Assembly: GCA_009379995.1 (NCBI GenBank)
Contig: WHSR01000008.1
Coordinates: 43,507-107,506 of the forward strand
Length of the DNA stretch: 64,000 nucleotides
Direction of reading: 5' to 3'
From: Streptosporangiales bacterium
GTDB lineage: Bacteria; Actinomycetota; Actinomycetes; Streptosporangiales; WHSR01
The notes under the pieces were generated by a model. The model searched no databases. It saw only the letters and a program-made list of their open reading frames with translations, and was not told the origin of the DNA. Shown piece after piece: positions 42,024 through 51,272 of the stretch (within the stretch, counting starts at the first letter, position 1; each line of letters starts with the position of its first letter). The position numbers and the translations under genes were made by a program.

Positions 42024-43400
42024 GTGCGCGATCTCGCCAGGATCTTCAAGGCCTACGACGTCCGGGGCGTGGTACCTGATGAGTTCGACGAGGTGGTGGC
42101 GCACGATGCCGGCGCGGCGTTCGCCCGGCTGACCGAGGCGTCGGCCGTGGTCGTCGCACGCGACATGCGCGCCTCGTCCGGGCCGCTTGCGAGGGCGTTC
42201 GCCCGCGGCGTGACCGGTCAGGGCGTCGACGTCGTCGACGCCGGTCTGAGCTCCACCGACATGCTGTACTACGCCAGCGGGTCGCTCGACCTGCCCGGCG
42301 CGATGTTCACCGCGAGCCACAACCCGCCGGAGTACAACGGACTCAAGCTCTGCCGGTCGGGTGCGAAGCCGGTGGGCAGCGACAGCGGTCTCGCCGAGAT
42401 CCGGGCGATGATCGAGCGGGGGGTGCCGGAGCACGCCGACGGGACCGGGGTGATCACCGAGCGTGACCTGCTGTCCGGGTACGCGGACCACCTGAAGAAG
42501 CTGGTCGACTTGTCCGGGATCCGGCGTCTCAAGGTGGTCGTGGACGCCGGCAACGGCATGGCCGGGCACACCGTCCCCTCCGTGTTCGACGGGCTTCCGA
42601 TCGATCTGGTGTCGCTGTACTTCGAGCTCGACGGCACGTTCCCACACCACGAGGCCAACCCCATCGAGCCGGAGAACCTGCGGGACCTGCAACGCGCCGT
42701 GCGTGAGTCGAACGCCGACGCCGGCCTCGCCTTCGACGGGGATGCCGACCGTTGCTTCGTGGTCGACGAGCGCGGGGAGGTGGTGTCCCCTTCGGTGCTC
42801 ACCGCGCTGATCGCGGTACGGGAGCTGGCGAAGGAGCGTCGTGCCGGAGGCGCGCAGGACCAAGGGCCGTCGATCATCCACAACCTGATCACCTCCCGGG
42901 CGGTGTCCGAGATCGTCCGGGAGCACGGCGGCGTCCCGGTGCGTACCCGGGTCGGTCACTCGTTCATCAAGGCCACGATGGCCGAAACCGGCGCCGTCTT
43001 CGGCGGCGAACACTCGGGGCACTTCTACTTCCGCGACTTCTGGTTCGCGGACTCCGGCATGCTTGCCGCGCTGCACCTGCTCGCCGCGCTCGGCGGGCAG
43101 GAGCGCCCGCTGTCCCAGCTGCTCGCCGAGTACGGCCGCTACTGTGCTTCGGGCGAGATCAACAGCGAGGTGGCCGACCAGTCCGCGACGATGGCCAAGG
43201 TGCGTTCGGTGTTCGCCGGACGCCAGGGCGTCTCGCTGGACGAGCTCGACGGGCTCACCGTCAGTAGCGATACTTGGTGGTTTAACCTGCGGCCGTCCAA
43301 CACCGAGCCGCTGCTCCGGCTCAACGTCGAGGCCGCGGACAAGCAGACCATGGCGAGCGTGCGGGATGAGGTCCTGTCGACAGTAGGTTCGTCCACCTGA
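42024..43400 (+). CDS. manB: Phosphomannomutase / phosphoglucomutase
   Basis: A 458-residue enzyme of the alpha-D-phosphohexomutase family. GTG start with GGAG 6 bp upstream. Signatures: IFKAYDVRGVVPDE at the N-terminus, FTASHNPPEYNGLK with the phosphoserine (about residue 98), FDGDADRCF metal loop (about residue 238), GEHSGHFYFRDFW sugar loop (about residue 329), and RPSNTEPLLRLNVEA phosphate-binding end. It interconverts mannose-6-phosphate and mannose-1-phosphate, linking the SIS isomerase downstream to the nucleotidyltransferase at 26.7 kb. Confidence 0.93.
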   Translation: MRDLARIFKAYDVRGVVPDEFDEVVAHDAGAAFARLTEASAVVVARDMRASSGPLARAFARGVTGQGVDVVDAGLSSTDMLYYASGSLDLPGAMFTASHNPPEYNGLKLCRSGAKPVGSDSGLAEIRAMIERGVPEHADGTGVITERDLLSGYADHLKKLVDLSGIRRLKVVVDAGNGMAGHTVPSVFDGLPIDLVSLYFELDGTFPHHEANPIEPENLRDLQRAVRESNADAGLAFDGDADRCFVVDERGEVVSPSVLTALIAVRELAKERRAGGAQDQGPSIIHNLITSRAVSEIVREHGGVPVRTRVGHSFIKATMAETGAVFGGEHSGHFYFRDFWFADSGMLAALHLLAALGGQERPLSQLLAEYGRYCASGEINSEVADQSATMAKVRSVFAGRQGVSLDELDGLTVSSDTWWFNLRPSNTEPLLRLNVEAADKQTMASVRDEVLSTVGSST

Positions 43401-43413
43401 CCTGGAGGCCGTC

Positions 43414-43638
43414 GTGAACCTGGACTCCTCGTTGCTCGAGATCCTCGCCTGTCCCCAGTGCAAGTCACCGCTGCGGGCCGACGAGCGGACCGAGGAGTTG
43501 ATATGCACCCGGGAGCCCTGCGGGCTCGCCTACCCGGTACGTGACGACATCCCGGTGCTGCTTGTCGACGAGGCGCGCCGGCCCGGGGAGACCCGGCACG
43601 CCGAGTCCGCCGGGGAATCCCCCACGGCGGAACGCTGA
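43414..43638 (+). CDS. Trm112 family zinc-ribbon protein
   Basis: A 74-residue protein: SLLEILACPQCKSPL, then CTREPCGLAYPVRDDIPVLLVDEAR. The two Cys pairs form a zinc ribbon of the UPF0434/Trm112 family, which activates methyltransferases in other organisms; the bacterial partner is not known. GTG start with GGAGG 6 bp upstream. It lies between manB and the SIS isomerase in one operon. Confidence 0.9.
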   Translation: MNLDSSLLEILACPQCKSPLRADERTEELICTREPCGLAYPVRDDIPVLLVDEARRPGETRHAESAGESPTAER

Positions 43639-43647
43639 TCGCGGCCG

Positions 43648-44781
43648 ATGGATCTCGATCCGTCCCGTCTCGACGACCTGGCCGCCCTGGAGGCCCTCGA
43701 CCGGTCCGACATGCTGCGGCAGGTCGCGAGCTCGGCCGCCCAGGTGCGCGAGGGAGTGCTGGAGGCGCAGGATGCGGGGCTCGCCGCCCTCGCCGAGGGG
43801 GGCCGGCCACGTTCGGTGGTGGTCACCGGCATGGGTGGTTCCGGGATCGCCGGTGACGTGCTCGCCGCCGTGTGCGGCCCGGGTTGCCCGGTGCCGGTCC
43901 TTACCGTCCGCTCGTACAACCTGCCCGGGTGGGCGGGCGTGGCCGACCTGGTCATCGCCGTCTCGTGTTCCGGCTCCACCGAGGAAACACTGGCCTGCGC
44001 CACCGAGGCGGTACGCCGCGGCTGTCGCCTCCTCGCCGTCGGCGCGCGGGGCTCCCCGCTCGCGGAGCTCGCCGAACGGGCGCGTGCGCCGTTCGTCCGG
44101 GTGCGGTCGGCGGGGCAGCCCCGGTCGACCCTGTGGGCGCTCTCGGTGCCGCTTGTCGCCGCGGCGCATCGGCTCGGGCTGGTCTCGGCGCCGGACGAGG
44201 CGTTCGAGGCCGCGGCCGCGCGGCTGGAGGACATCAGCCTGCAATGCCGTCCGTCGAGCGAATCGTTCGTCAACCCGGCCAAGGAGCTAGCCCTAGGGCT
44301 TGCGGGCGCGTTGCCCCTGGTGTGGGGCTCCTCGGATCTGGCCGGCACCGCCGCGTACCGGTTCTCCTGCCAGCTTGCCGAGAACGCCAAGTACCCCTCG
44401 GTCTTCGGCGCGCTTCCCGAGGCCAACCACAACCAGGTAGTGGCCTTCGACGGGCCGTTCGCGCAGGCCGGCGGCGAGGAGGACTTCTTCCGCGACCGGG
44501 TGGAGGAGCCGCTCGGCAGAACCGCCCTGCGACTCGTGGTGCTGCGCGACACCGAGGAACACCCGCAGGTGGCGAAGCGCCGGGAGGTATCCGGAGAGTT
44601 GGCGGCCTCCCGCGGCGCCGCGGTGAGCGAGGTCGCCGCGACCGGGACCCACCCGCTGGAGCGGCTGGCCAGCCTGGTCGGTGTCCTCGATTACGTGAGC
44701 GTCTACCTGGCCCTCCTGTACGGTATCGACCCCAGTCCGGTGGCAGCCATCGAGGAGCTCAAGGCGAGGATTGCGGAATGA
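43648..44781 (+). CDS. SIS-domain phosphoglucose/phosphomannose isomerase
   Basis: A 377-residue protein with two SIS domains. GMGGSGIAGDVLAAV (about residues 58-72) and VSCSGSTEETLACATEA (about residues 111-127) bind the phosphosugar. The C-terminal PMI-like part has LPEANHNQVVAF (about residue 261), with the catalytic Glu and His of bifunctional phosphoglucose/phosphomannose isomerases. It would make mannose-6-phosphate from fructose-6-phosphate for the adjacent phosphomannomutase. Its stop overlaps the CDF transporter start. Confidence 0.9.
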   Translation: MDLDPSRLDDLAALEALDRSDMLRQVASSAAQVREGVLEAQDAGLAALAEGGRPRSVVVTGMGGSGIAGDVLAAVCGPGCPVPVLTVRSYNLPGWAGVADLVIAVSCSGSTEETLACATEAVRRGCRLLAVGARGSPLAELAERARAPFVRVRSAGQPRSTLWALSVPLVAAAHRLGLVSAPDEAFEAAAARLEDISLQCRPSSESFVNPAKELALGLAGALPLVWGSSDLAGTAAYRFSCQLAENAKYPSVFGALPEANHNQVVAFDGPFAQAGGEEDFFRDRVEEPLGRTALRLVVLRDTEEHPQVAKRREVSGELAASRGAAVSEVAATGTHPLERLASLVGVLDYVSVYLALLYGIDPSPVAAIEELKARIAE

Positions 44782-45716
44782 GTGCTGGAGGCGGGACCAG
44801 GGCGATCATCGCCGCGTTGCTGGCGAACCTCGGGATCGCGGTGAGCAAGTTCGTCGCCTTCCTGTTCACCGGCTCGTCATCGATGCTGGCCGAGTCCGTC
44901 CACTCGGTCGCCGACACCAGCAACCAGGGCCTGCTGCTGTTGGGCCGCAGGCGCGCCCAGCGGGAGGTGACCGCCCAGCACCCGTTCGGGTACGGCCGTG
45001 AGCGGTACTTCTATGCCTTCGTCGTTGCCGTGGTGCTGTTCACCGTCGGCTCGGTGTTCTCCTTCTACGAGGGCTGGCACAAGATCAGCGATCCGCATCC
45101 GATCGAGGCGCCTGCCTGGGCCTTCGGGGTGCTGACGGTGGCGATCGTCCTGGAGGCGTTCTCGTTCCGTACCGCGATCGTCGAGTCCAACCACGTGCGT
45201 GGAGGTCTGTCCTGGGTGGCCTTCGTGCGTCGGGCCAAGGCGCCGGAGTTGCCAGTCGTGCTCCTGGAGGACCTGGCCGCGCTGTTGGGGCTGATCTTCG
45301 CGCTGCTGGGCGTCACGCTGTCCGTGGTCACCCACAGCGCAGTGTGGGACGGCATCGGCACGATGGCGATCGGAGCGCTGCTCGGCATCGTCGCCATCGT
45401 CCTGGCGATCGAGACCAAGAGCCTGCTCATCGGGGAGAGCGCGGGACGCGAAACCGAACGCAGGATCGTCGCCGCCCTGCAGGACGTAACGGAGGTGGAT
45501 CGGGTCATTCACCTGAAGACGCTGCACCTCGGACCGGAGGAGCTGCTGGTGGCCGCAAAGATCGCGGTCAGCCACGGGGACTCCGCCGCGGAGATCGCTC
45601 GCGGCATCGACGTCGCCGAGGAACGGATCCGGTCAGCCGTGCCGATCGCACGGGTGATCTACCTGGAGCCCGACCTCTACCGGGAGCATCAGGAGGAGCC
45701 GCAGCCGAGCGCCTAG
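44778..45716 (+). CDS. Cation diffusion facilitator family transporter
   Basis: A 312-residue membrane protein; the ATG overlaps the upstream stop (ATGA). Six helices in residues ~8-215. The first metal site is AESVHSVADTSNQ (H and D four apart); the second site reads LLEDLAALLGL, an ED variant rather than HD, seen in one branch of the family. GYGRERYFYAFVVAVVLF is the usual loop to helix 3. A cytoplasmic domain of ~90 residues follows (ETERRIVAALQDVTEVDRV). It likely exports zinc, iron or manganese. Confidence 0.87.
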   Translation: MSAGGGTRAIIAALLANLGIAVSKFVAFLFTGSSSMLAESVHSVADTSNQGLLLLGRRRAQREVTAQHPFGYGRERYFYAFVVAVVLFTVGSVFSFYEGWHKISDPHPIEAPAWAFGVLTVAIVLEAFSFRTAIVESNHVRGGLSWVAFVRRAKAPELPVVLLEDLAALLGLIFALLGVTLSVVTHSAVWDGIGTMAIGALLGIVAIVLAIETKSLLIGESAGRETERRIVAALQDVTEVDRVIHLKTLHLGPEELLVAAKIAVSHGDSAAEIARGIDVAEERIRSAVPIARVIYLEPDLYREHQEEPQPSA

Positions 45717-45792
45717 CGGCCCGCGGTCTCGGGCGACAATGGTGCGGCGGCCCGACGCGGGCGAGGAGTGCGCCGAGAGCGAGGAAGTCCCG

Positions 45793-46953
45793 ATGATGCG
45801 AGAGGTTTTCCACAACGCGTCCGCCTCCGCGTCATCGGTCGAGGCCGCAGGGTTCCCCGAGATGCCGACCCGAGAGCCGCTCGCCTTCCACCAGCGGTTG
45901 CCGGGCTACCGGCCATCGCCGCTCGTCGACGCTCCCGGCCTGGCCGAGATCCTCGGCGTCGCCCAGGTCTCGATCAAGGACGAGTCGTCGCGGTTCGGGC
46001 TGCCCGCGTTCAAGGTTCTCGGCGCATGCTGGGCGGTATATCGGGCCCTCCAGCAGATCGTCGTCGAGCGGCTCGGCGTGCAACCCTCCGACGACTGGAC
46101 CGACATCGCGGAGCTCCGCGCCGTGCTGGCGCCGCTGCGCCCGATGACGCTCACCGCCGTCACCGCCGGCAACCACGGCCGGGCCGTCGCGCGGGTCGCC
46201 CGCTGGCTCGACTTCGACGCACGGATCCTGGTGCCGGCCGGAACGGCGCCGGCACGCATCGCTGCCATCGAGGAGGAGGGTGCCTCCGTCGTCGTGGTGG
46301 ACGGCACGTACGACGACGCAGTCGAGCGGCTCGCCGGGGAGGCCGATGAGCGCACCCTGCTGATCTCCGACACCGCCTGGCCCGGGTACGAGCAGATCCC
46401 GCGCTGGGTGATCGAGGGATACTCCACGATCTTCTGGGAGATCGACGATGTGATGGAGGGCTGGCCCGACCTCGTGATCGTTCCGGTGGGGGTGGGTGCG
46501 CTCGCGGCCGCGGCGGTACGGCACTACAGGCGGTTGGGCGGCGAGCGGACGCCGGTGCTCGTCGGAGTCGAGTCGCTGCACGCGGCCTGCGTGCTCGAAT
46601 CGCTGCGCGCGGGCGGGATCGTCACGGTACCGGGTCCGCACGATTCGATCATGGCGGGCCTCAACGCGGGAACGCCGTCGCTGGTCGCCTGGCCGTACCT
46701 GTCCCAAGGGCTGGACGCCGTGGTGGCGATCGAGGACGACAGGGCGCGCGAGGGGATGCGTGCCCTCGCCAGGGTGGGTGTCGTCGCCGGCGAGACCGGG
46801 GCCGCCGCGCTGGGTGCCCTGATCGAGCTGATCAAGGGAGGCGAGGGGTTCCCGATCGACCCGGGCGCCCGGGTGCTGTTGCTGTCAACGGAGGGCGTCA
46901 CCGACCGTGAGGCCTACGAGCTCATCGTCGGCGAACCCCCTGTTGGGTCATGA
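45793..46953 (+). CDS. dpaL: Diaminopropionate ammonia-lyase-like PLP enzyme
   Basis: A 386-residue fold-type II PLP enzyme. ATG 45793 has GAGGA 9 bp upstream. SSRFGLPAFKVLGA (about residues 68-81) holds the PLP lysine in the arrangement of diaminopropionate ammonia-lyase; AVTAGNHGRAVARVA (about residues 119-133) is the phosphate/substrate loop, and VPVGVGALAAAAVRHY is the glycine-rich loop. It should degrade 2,3-diaminopropionate, though broader threonine/serine dehydratase activity is possible. It overlaps the convergent DUF6069 gene by 6 bp. Confidence 0.82.
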   Translation: MMREVFHNASASASSVEAAGFPEMPTREPLAFHQRLPGYRPSPLVDAPGLAEILGVAQVSIKDESSRFGLPAFKVLGACWAVYRALQQIVVERLGVQPSDDWTDIAELRAVLAPLRPMTLTAVTAGNHGRAVARVARWLDFDARILVPAGTAPARIAAIEEEGASVVVVDGTYDDAVERLAGEADERTLLISDTAWPGYEQIPRWVIEGYSTIFWEIDDVMEGWPDLVIVPVGVGALAAAAVRHYRRLGGERTPVLVGVESLHAACVLESLRAGGIVTVPGPHDSIMAGLNAGTPSLVAWPYLSQGLDAVVAIEDDRAREGMRALARVGVVAGETGAAALGALIELIKGGEGFPIDPGARVLLLSTEGVTDREAYELIVGEPPVGS

Positions 46954-47409
46954 CCATTGCCTCTGCCGTACCGCCGTCCTGGCGACGCCGGACAGCAGCG
47001 AGATCACGGCCAGGCCGACCAGCAGGTTGATCGCGGCGGTCACCACCTCCGCCTCCAGTGGAGCGCTCCGCCCGAAGGGAATGAGCGCACCGGCCGCCGT
47101 CATCAGGCCGACGATCCAGGTGAAGAACTGGACCGGCCGCGGGGTGGCAAGCAGCAGCATCTGCAGCAGCGCGGTGGAGAACAACGCGAACAGCGCGGCC
47201 AGTCCCGCGTAGACGGGGGTGGTCTCGTCACCCAGGTATCCCGCGCCCTCGGGAGCCAGCACCGGGATGTCCAGTATCCCCCGGGCGATGAGCACACCGA
47301 CGAAGACGACCAGCGCCGCCACCACGGCGGTCGCGATACCGCCGGCCCACAGACGTCCGGCGTTGACCTCGGGAGACCGGTCCGGTTCGGGGTACATGGG
47401 CTGCGTCAT
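46948..47409 (-). CDS. DUF6069 family four-helix membrane protein
   Basis: A 153-residue protein with a polar N-terminus (MTQPMYPEPDRSPEVNAGRLW) and four hydrophobic helices (about residues 23-45, 63-88, 92-115, 122-142). The pattern matches DUF6069, an actinobacterial membrane family of unknown function. Its start overlaps the end of a short upstream remnant (47406), suggesting it was once second in a coupled pair whose first gene is now mostly missing. Confidence 0.75.
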   Translation of the reverse strand: MTQPMYPEPDRSPEVNAGRLWAGGIATAVVAALVVFVGVLIARGILDIPVLAPEGAGYLGDETTPVYAGLAALFALFSTALLQMLLLATPRPVQFFTWIVGLMTAAGALIPFGRSAPLEAEVVTAAINLLVGLAVISLLSGVARTAVRQRQWS

Positions 47410-47534
47410 GGCACATTCCCCCTCGTGAGCCGTCTACCCGGCATTTCCGGTACGAAACTTTGCCCGGACGCGGCCGTGGCCAGCGCCAGCACCGCCGTCC
47501 CTGCGGTCAGCGCACCGGCGATCGCGGCGACGGC
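47406..47534 (-). pseudogene. 3' remnant of a small membrane or secreted protein gene
   Basis: About 43 codons in frame ending 4 bp into the DUF6069 start: a hydrophobic run (VAAIAGALTAGTAVLALATA) then SGQSFVPEMPGRRLTRGNVP. No start codon or ribosome site precedes it, and the frame runs upstream into a half copy of palindromic element A and the end of the large NTPase gene. The overlap with the DUF6069 start is the kind seen in coupled operons, so this looks like the tail of a gene truncated by rearrangement at the element. Confidence 0.5.
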
Positions 47535-47535
47535 G

Positions 47536-47557
47536 GCAAGATCACGGCCAAGGGGGG
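47536..47557. repeat. Half copy of palindromic element A
   Basis: One arm only: GCAAGATCACGGCCAAGGGG matches the right arm of copy 3 at 19 of 20 positions. No partner arm is present. It lies directly after the stop of the large NTPase gene and at the break of the truncated gene on its other side. Confidence 0.75.
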
Positions 47558-47562
47558 CACGA

Positions 47563-50500
47563 TCACTCCGGGCAGGGGATCTCCTGCGGGGGTGTCGCGA
47601 CGGCTGTCGGGTCCTCACCGAGCTGGCCGCAGGTGCCAAGCCACCGAGCCTTCCCGTACTCGTCGGCGCGCATCAGCATGACCGCCTTGTCCAGCGGATC
47701 GCCGTCCGGGTCCGACCCGAAGTCGATCACCCCTCCGACGCCCGCCACCAGGTTGGTACCGGTCGTCAGCCTGATACCTCGCCACACCGCGAAGGCGTCG
47801 ATCTCGTCCGCGTCCGGTATCCGGATCAGCGTGTAGGTGAGCACGCTGGTCGCGTCGTACGCGAGCGCGGCCTGCTCGCTCGGCGCCGTCCCCTGCTGCG
47901 CCGCCGAGGCGCCGATGCCGCGGAGGTACGACCGATAGGCACCGTAGAAGCGCGGCCCCCGTCCCGCCTGCCAGGCGTCCGGTGTGGCCATTGTCGTGTA
48001 GTAGAGCGGGTTGCGGATCTCCGGCAGCGGCTGCGGGAAGGGCGGAAGGGACAGCAGGGCCAGGTCCTGCCCGCCCATGATGGCGACGTCCGGGTTGCAC
48101 GGCGCGTCGACGGTCGCGTTCAGCACCGTGTCCATGTGGTCGGCCCGGCCGGCGTAGAAGATCACGTCGGGGTCCTGCAGGCAGGCCCGGGAGACACGGT
48201 TGGCCAGTGTGTTGGTGACGTCGGGTCTGGAGGCGTCGTATGTCAGCCGTCCCGGCCACCGCAAGGTGTGCTTGCCGTCTTCGAACTCCTCCTCGAAGTC
48301 CCTCGCGAGGCTGCGGCTGTAGGTGTCGGTGGGGTCCTCGACGATGATCGCCGTGGTCGCGTCCAGCTCCTCCTTGGCGTAGGCGGCGGAAACGGCCGCC
48401 TGCCGGCGGTTCGGTACGCCGACCCGGAAGAAGTGGTCCGAGACGTTTCGGAAGGCGTCACCGGACGCGGTGGAGGCGATGGTCGGCAGCCCGGCCCGGC
48501 CGAGGATCCGGACGGCCTGCAGCGTCTCGCCGGTGCCGCTGCCGAGACCCAGGACCGCGACGATCGTGCGATCGCGCCTCGCCGCGCGCACAAGCTGCTG
48601 CGCTACATCGGCCGCGTGCTCGCCGGCGGTCCCGACGTTGGCGACCAGAACCCGCAGCATCGGGACGTGGCCCTCGTTGTTGTAGCGCTGCTGCGCCAGG
48701 TAGACGCCTTCCAGCTCGCTGCGTCCGGCGCTGGCCTCCTTGTTGGAGCCGTCGCCGGGCGCGGTCAGCGTGGTCATCACCACGGCGGTGAGGTACGGCC
48801 GTCCGGTCTCCGCGGACTGCCGCAGCACCTGCTCGTTCTGGTCGGCGATGCGGTTCTGTACGTCTTCGGTCGCCGGTTTGGCGAACACGTAGTCGTTGCC
48901 GTCGGTGATCCCCACGCACGGGCCGCTTCCGTTCCCGCCGGCGTGCCGGACGTGCAGTCCGTCGTTGACGGTCCTGTCGGTGACCACTGTCCACACGTCG
49001 AGCGGGCCGGCCGGGCCGCACGTCTCGACCGAGTACATGCGGTACGCACCCAGGTACAGGAGCAGCGGGGCGAGCAGGACGAATACCGCCGCTGCCCGCC
49101 ACAGCGCGCGGTGTGAGGTGCGGCGCGGGACGGGAAACGACTCGCTCTCGTCAGCACGGACGAGCGGGCGTTGCCCGTCCCCCGGCGGCGCGGCATCACG
49201 GGGCGGCTCCAGCGGGCGGATGAGCCGCACCGAGCGATCCGCCGGGGTGTACCGGCCGGCCGTGCGCTCTCCGGCCTCCACCTCGCTGAGATCCTCGGCC
49301 AGGCGCTCCAGCAGCTCGACAGACCACGGCGCGTCCGAGATAGGCGAGTACAGTTCCCCCGCGCGGTCGAGCAGGATGCCCAGCGGACTCTCGGCGCGGC
49401 GCCGCAGGAAGAAACGGCGGGAGCGGCGCGGTGACGAGGGTGCCCTGGCCACGGCGAGAAGCTCACCGCGCCAGGCCGGGTCGTCCGGATTTACCCGGGC
49501 CTCCAGCGCGCGCAGCACTGGCTGCACCTGGCCCCGCGCGAGCTCGTGGTAGAGCCGATCCACCATCGCCTCGGGACGCTCCTCGGCGACGACGGCGAAG
49601 TGGTCGTCCAGCCGGGCATGGATCCTCGAGTGGGACAGCGGCCCGTCGCGGTCGTCCCCCGCGGCGAGCTCGCGGATCAGCAGGTCCCGCAGCAGCGGGT
49701 GCATCACCAGCCGTCCGTCGCTGGCCACCTCGGTGAACGCGTGGCGGGCGAGCTCGTCCCAGACCTCCGCTGCCGATGTCCGCCCGCTGTCGTCGTCCGA
49801 GAGGCCGAGCGCCGCGCGCAGGGTCGGTGCGTCGAGGGCGCGAGGTGCCGCGCACGCGACGAGTATTCCGCGGTCCAGCCGCCTCCTCACCGGCTCGATG
49901 AAGCACTGCACCAGGTGGCTGCCGATCGACTCGCCAGACGACGGGTCATGCGCCCCGGACGGCAGCGGCTCGTCCATGAGGCGGCGGACGCCCAATCGCG
50001 GCGCACCCGGGCGGCGGCCGGCGAGCGCCTGGGTGACCAGATGGACGGCCAGTGGGTGCCCGTGCGTCGCCTGGAAGACCTCCTCGGCCAGGACCTCCCG
50101 CGACTCCGTCGATGGGCGGGGCCGCGGCGGCAGCACCAGTCGTCTGGTCTGCTCCCGGGTCAACGGAGGAAGGTCGATCCTGAGGAAGAGGCTCCCGATC
50201 GGGTAGTTCCGCTGGTCGCGGAAGCGGTGCAGGGCGTTCCGCCAGGAGGCGAGCACTTCGGCCGCGGTACCGGCCGGGTCGCCCGAGCCGGACGAGACCG
50301 GGAAAGGGCGCCCGGCGTGGCTCCACCACTGCTCGCCCGTGGCGATGAGCAGCAAGGGGTCACGGCTTCCGTTCGCCCGCTGCTCGGCCAGCATCTCCAG
50401 CAGGCGGAAGCCCTGGCCGTTCGGCAGCCGGTCGATGTCGTCGACCAGGGCCACGCAGTACGTGGTCCGCAGCCGGGCGAGCGATGTCCTGTCCGGGTCG

Positions 50501-51216
50501 AAGGCGGCCCGCAGGTCGTCGAGGAACGCGGAGAGCAGGAGCTCGTCGAGGAGGGCGGCGTCCTGCGGGTCGCCGGTGTTGGCGAGCGCGCAGACCCTGC
50601 GGATGACGTCGCTGAAGTGCCGGCCTTCCGGCAGTTCGATCGCGTGTTGGCCTTGCTCGTACCAGAGAAAGCCGGTGTTGCGGTTGCGGCCCCACAGGAT
50701 CCTCCGGAGGACGGAGGGTCGGGTGAGTACGGCCGGGAGCAGCAGATTCACCAGCAAGTGCGCGGCGGCGACGAAGATGTTCTCGCGACCGGCGTCGCCC
50801 GGGACACGGAAGCGGCGGTTCAGCAGCGTCCTCAGCTGCTTCCTGATGCTCTCCAGATCCGGGTGTGCGCCGAGCTTCGGCGCGATCTCGCGCATCCACC
50901 GGCACAGCTCGTAGCGCGGGAAAGGGATCAGGCCGCACTGCGGGTTGCGGTCCGAGGCCAGCTCCTCCTGGAGGGAATCCAGCAGCTCGGGCAGGGAACT
51001 CGGCCCGCTCTCTGGGTTCACCCGCACTCGGGCGCAGGTGAGCGGGTCTTTGCCGCGGGAGTAGAGGTAGTCGAGCAGGCGGGTCTTGCCGCTGCCGCTC
51101 GGGCCGTAGACGACGACGATCGGGAGCGGCTCGGTGCCGGCCCGGTCAGCCAGGTAGAGCCGCTCGAAAAGGGCAACCGGGACGGGTCGATCGACGAAAA
51201 TCCCACGCTGATCCAA
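47563..51216 (-). CDS. NTPase - transmembrane - periplasmic-binding-protein fusion
   Basis: A 1217-residue protein. The TTG at 51216 follows a GGGGAGGGG site and is preferred; the frame extends upstream but overlaps the MerR gene. Residues ~25-400 are a P-loop NTPase: VVVYGPSGSGKTRLL (Walker A, 38-45), CVALVDDIDRL (Walker B, about 250-258), LLLIATG (sensor). Residues ~400-600 are helical with a winged-helix-like RLVMHPLLRDLLIREL. One membrane helix lies at about 705-725 (AAAVFVLLAPLLLYLGAY). Residues ~730-1217 match type I periplasmic binding proteins of ABC uptake (SELEGVYLAQQRYN, VAVLGLGSGTGETLQAV, AIIVEDPTDTYSRSLARDF, QAALAYDATSVLTYTLI). It looks like a one-component membrane receptor. Confidence 0.8.
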   Translation of the reverse strand: MDQRGIFVDRPVPVALFERLYLADRAGTEPLPIVVVYGPSGSGKTRLLDYLYSRGKDPLTCARVRVNPESGPSSLPELLDSLQEELASDRNPQCGLIPFPRYELCRWMREIAPKLGAHPDLESIRKQLRTLLNRRFRVPGDAGRENIFVAAAHLLVNLLLPAVLTRPSVLRRILWGRNRNTGFLWYEQGQHAIELPEGRHFSDVIRRVCALANTGDPQDAALLDELLLSAFLDDLRAAFDPDRTSLARLRTTYCVALVDDIDRLPNGQGFRLLEMLAEQRANGSRDPLLLIATGEQWWSHAGRPFPVSSGSGDPAGTAAEVLASWRNALHRFRDQRNYPIGSLFLRIDLPPLTREQTRRLVLPPRPRPSTESREVLAEEVFQATHGHPLAVHLVTQALAGRRPGAPRLGVRRLMDEPLPSGAHDPSSGESIGSHLVQCFIEPVRRRLDRGILVACAAPRALDAPTLRAALGLSDDDSGRTSAAEVWDELARHAFTEVASDGRLVMHPLLRDLLIRELAAGDDRDGPLSHSRIHARLDDHFAVVAEERPEAMVDRLYHELARGQVQPVLRALEARVNPDDPAWRGELLAVARAPSSPRRSRRFFLRRRAESPLGILLDRAGELYSPISDAPWSVELLERLAEDLSEVEAGERTAGRYTPADRSVRLIRPLEPPRDAAPPGDGQRPLVRADESESFPVPRRTSHRALWRAAAVFVLLAPLLLYLGAYRMYSVETCGPAGPLDVWTVVTDRTVNDGLHVRHAGGNGSGPCVGITDGNDYVFAKPATEDVQNRIADQNEQVLRQSAETGRPYLTAVVMTTLTAPGDGSNKEASAGRSELEGVYLAQQRYNNEGHVPMLRVLVANVGTAGEHAADVAQQLVRAARRDRTIVAVLGLGSGTGETLQAVRILGRAGLPTIASTASGDAFRNVSDHFFRVGVPNRRQAAVSAAYAKEELDATTAIIVEDPTDTYSRSLARDFEEEFEDGKHTLRWPGRLTYDASRPDVTNTLANRVSRACLQDPDVIFYAGRADHMDTVLNATVDAPCNPDVAIMGGQDLALLSLPPFPQPLPEIRNPLYYTTMATPDAWQAGRGPRFYGAYRSYLRGIGASAAQQGTAPSEQAALAYDATSVLTYTLIRIPDADEIDAFAVWRGIRLTTGTNLVAGVGGVIDFGSDPDGDPLDKAVMLMRADEYGKARWLGTCGQLGEDPTAVATPPQEIPCPE

Positions 51217-51272
51217 CGTCTTGCCCCTCCCCGCTTGCGATGCCCGGCCGTCCCCCGCCCATCGCCGATGCC

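Noticed and set aside
47406..47639. Complete 77-residue gene
   Set aside because: The N-terminal half is a shadow of the NTPase/PBP 3' end and the palindromic arm; only the last ~43 codons look real, as a remnant.
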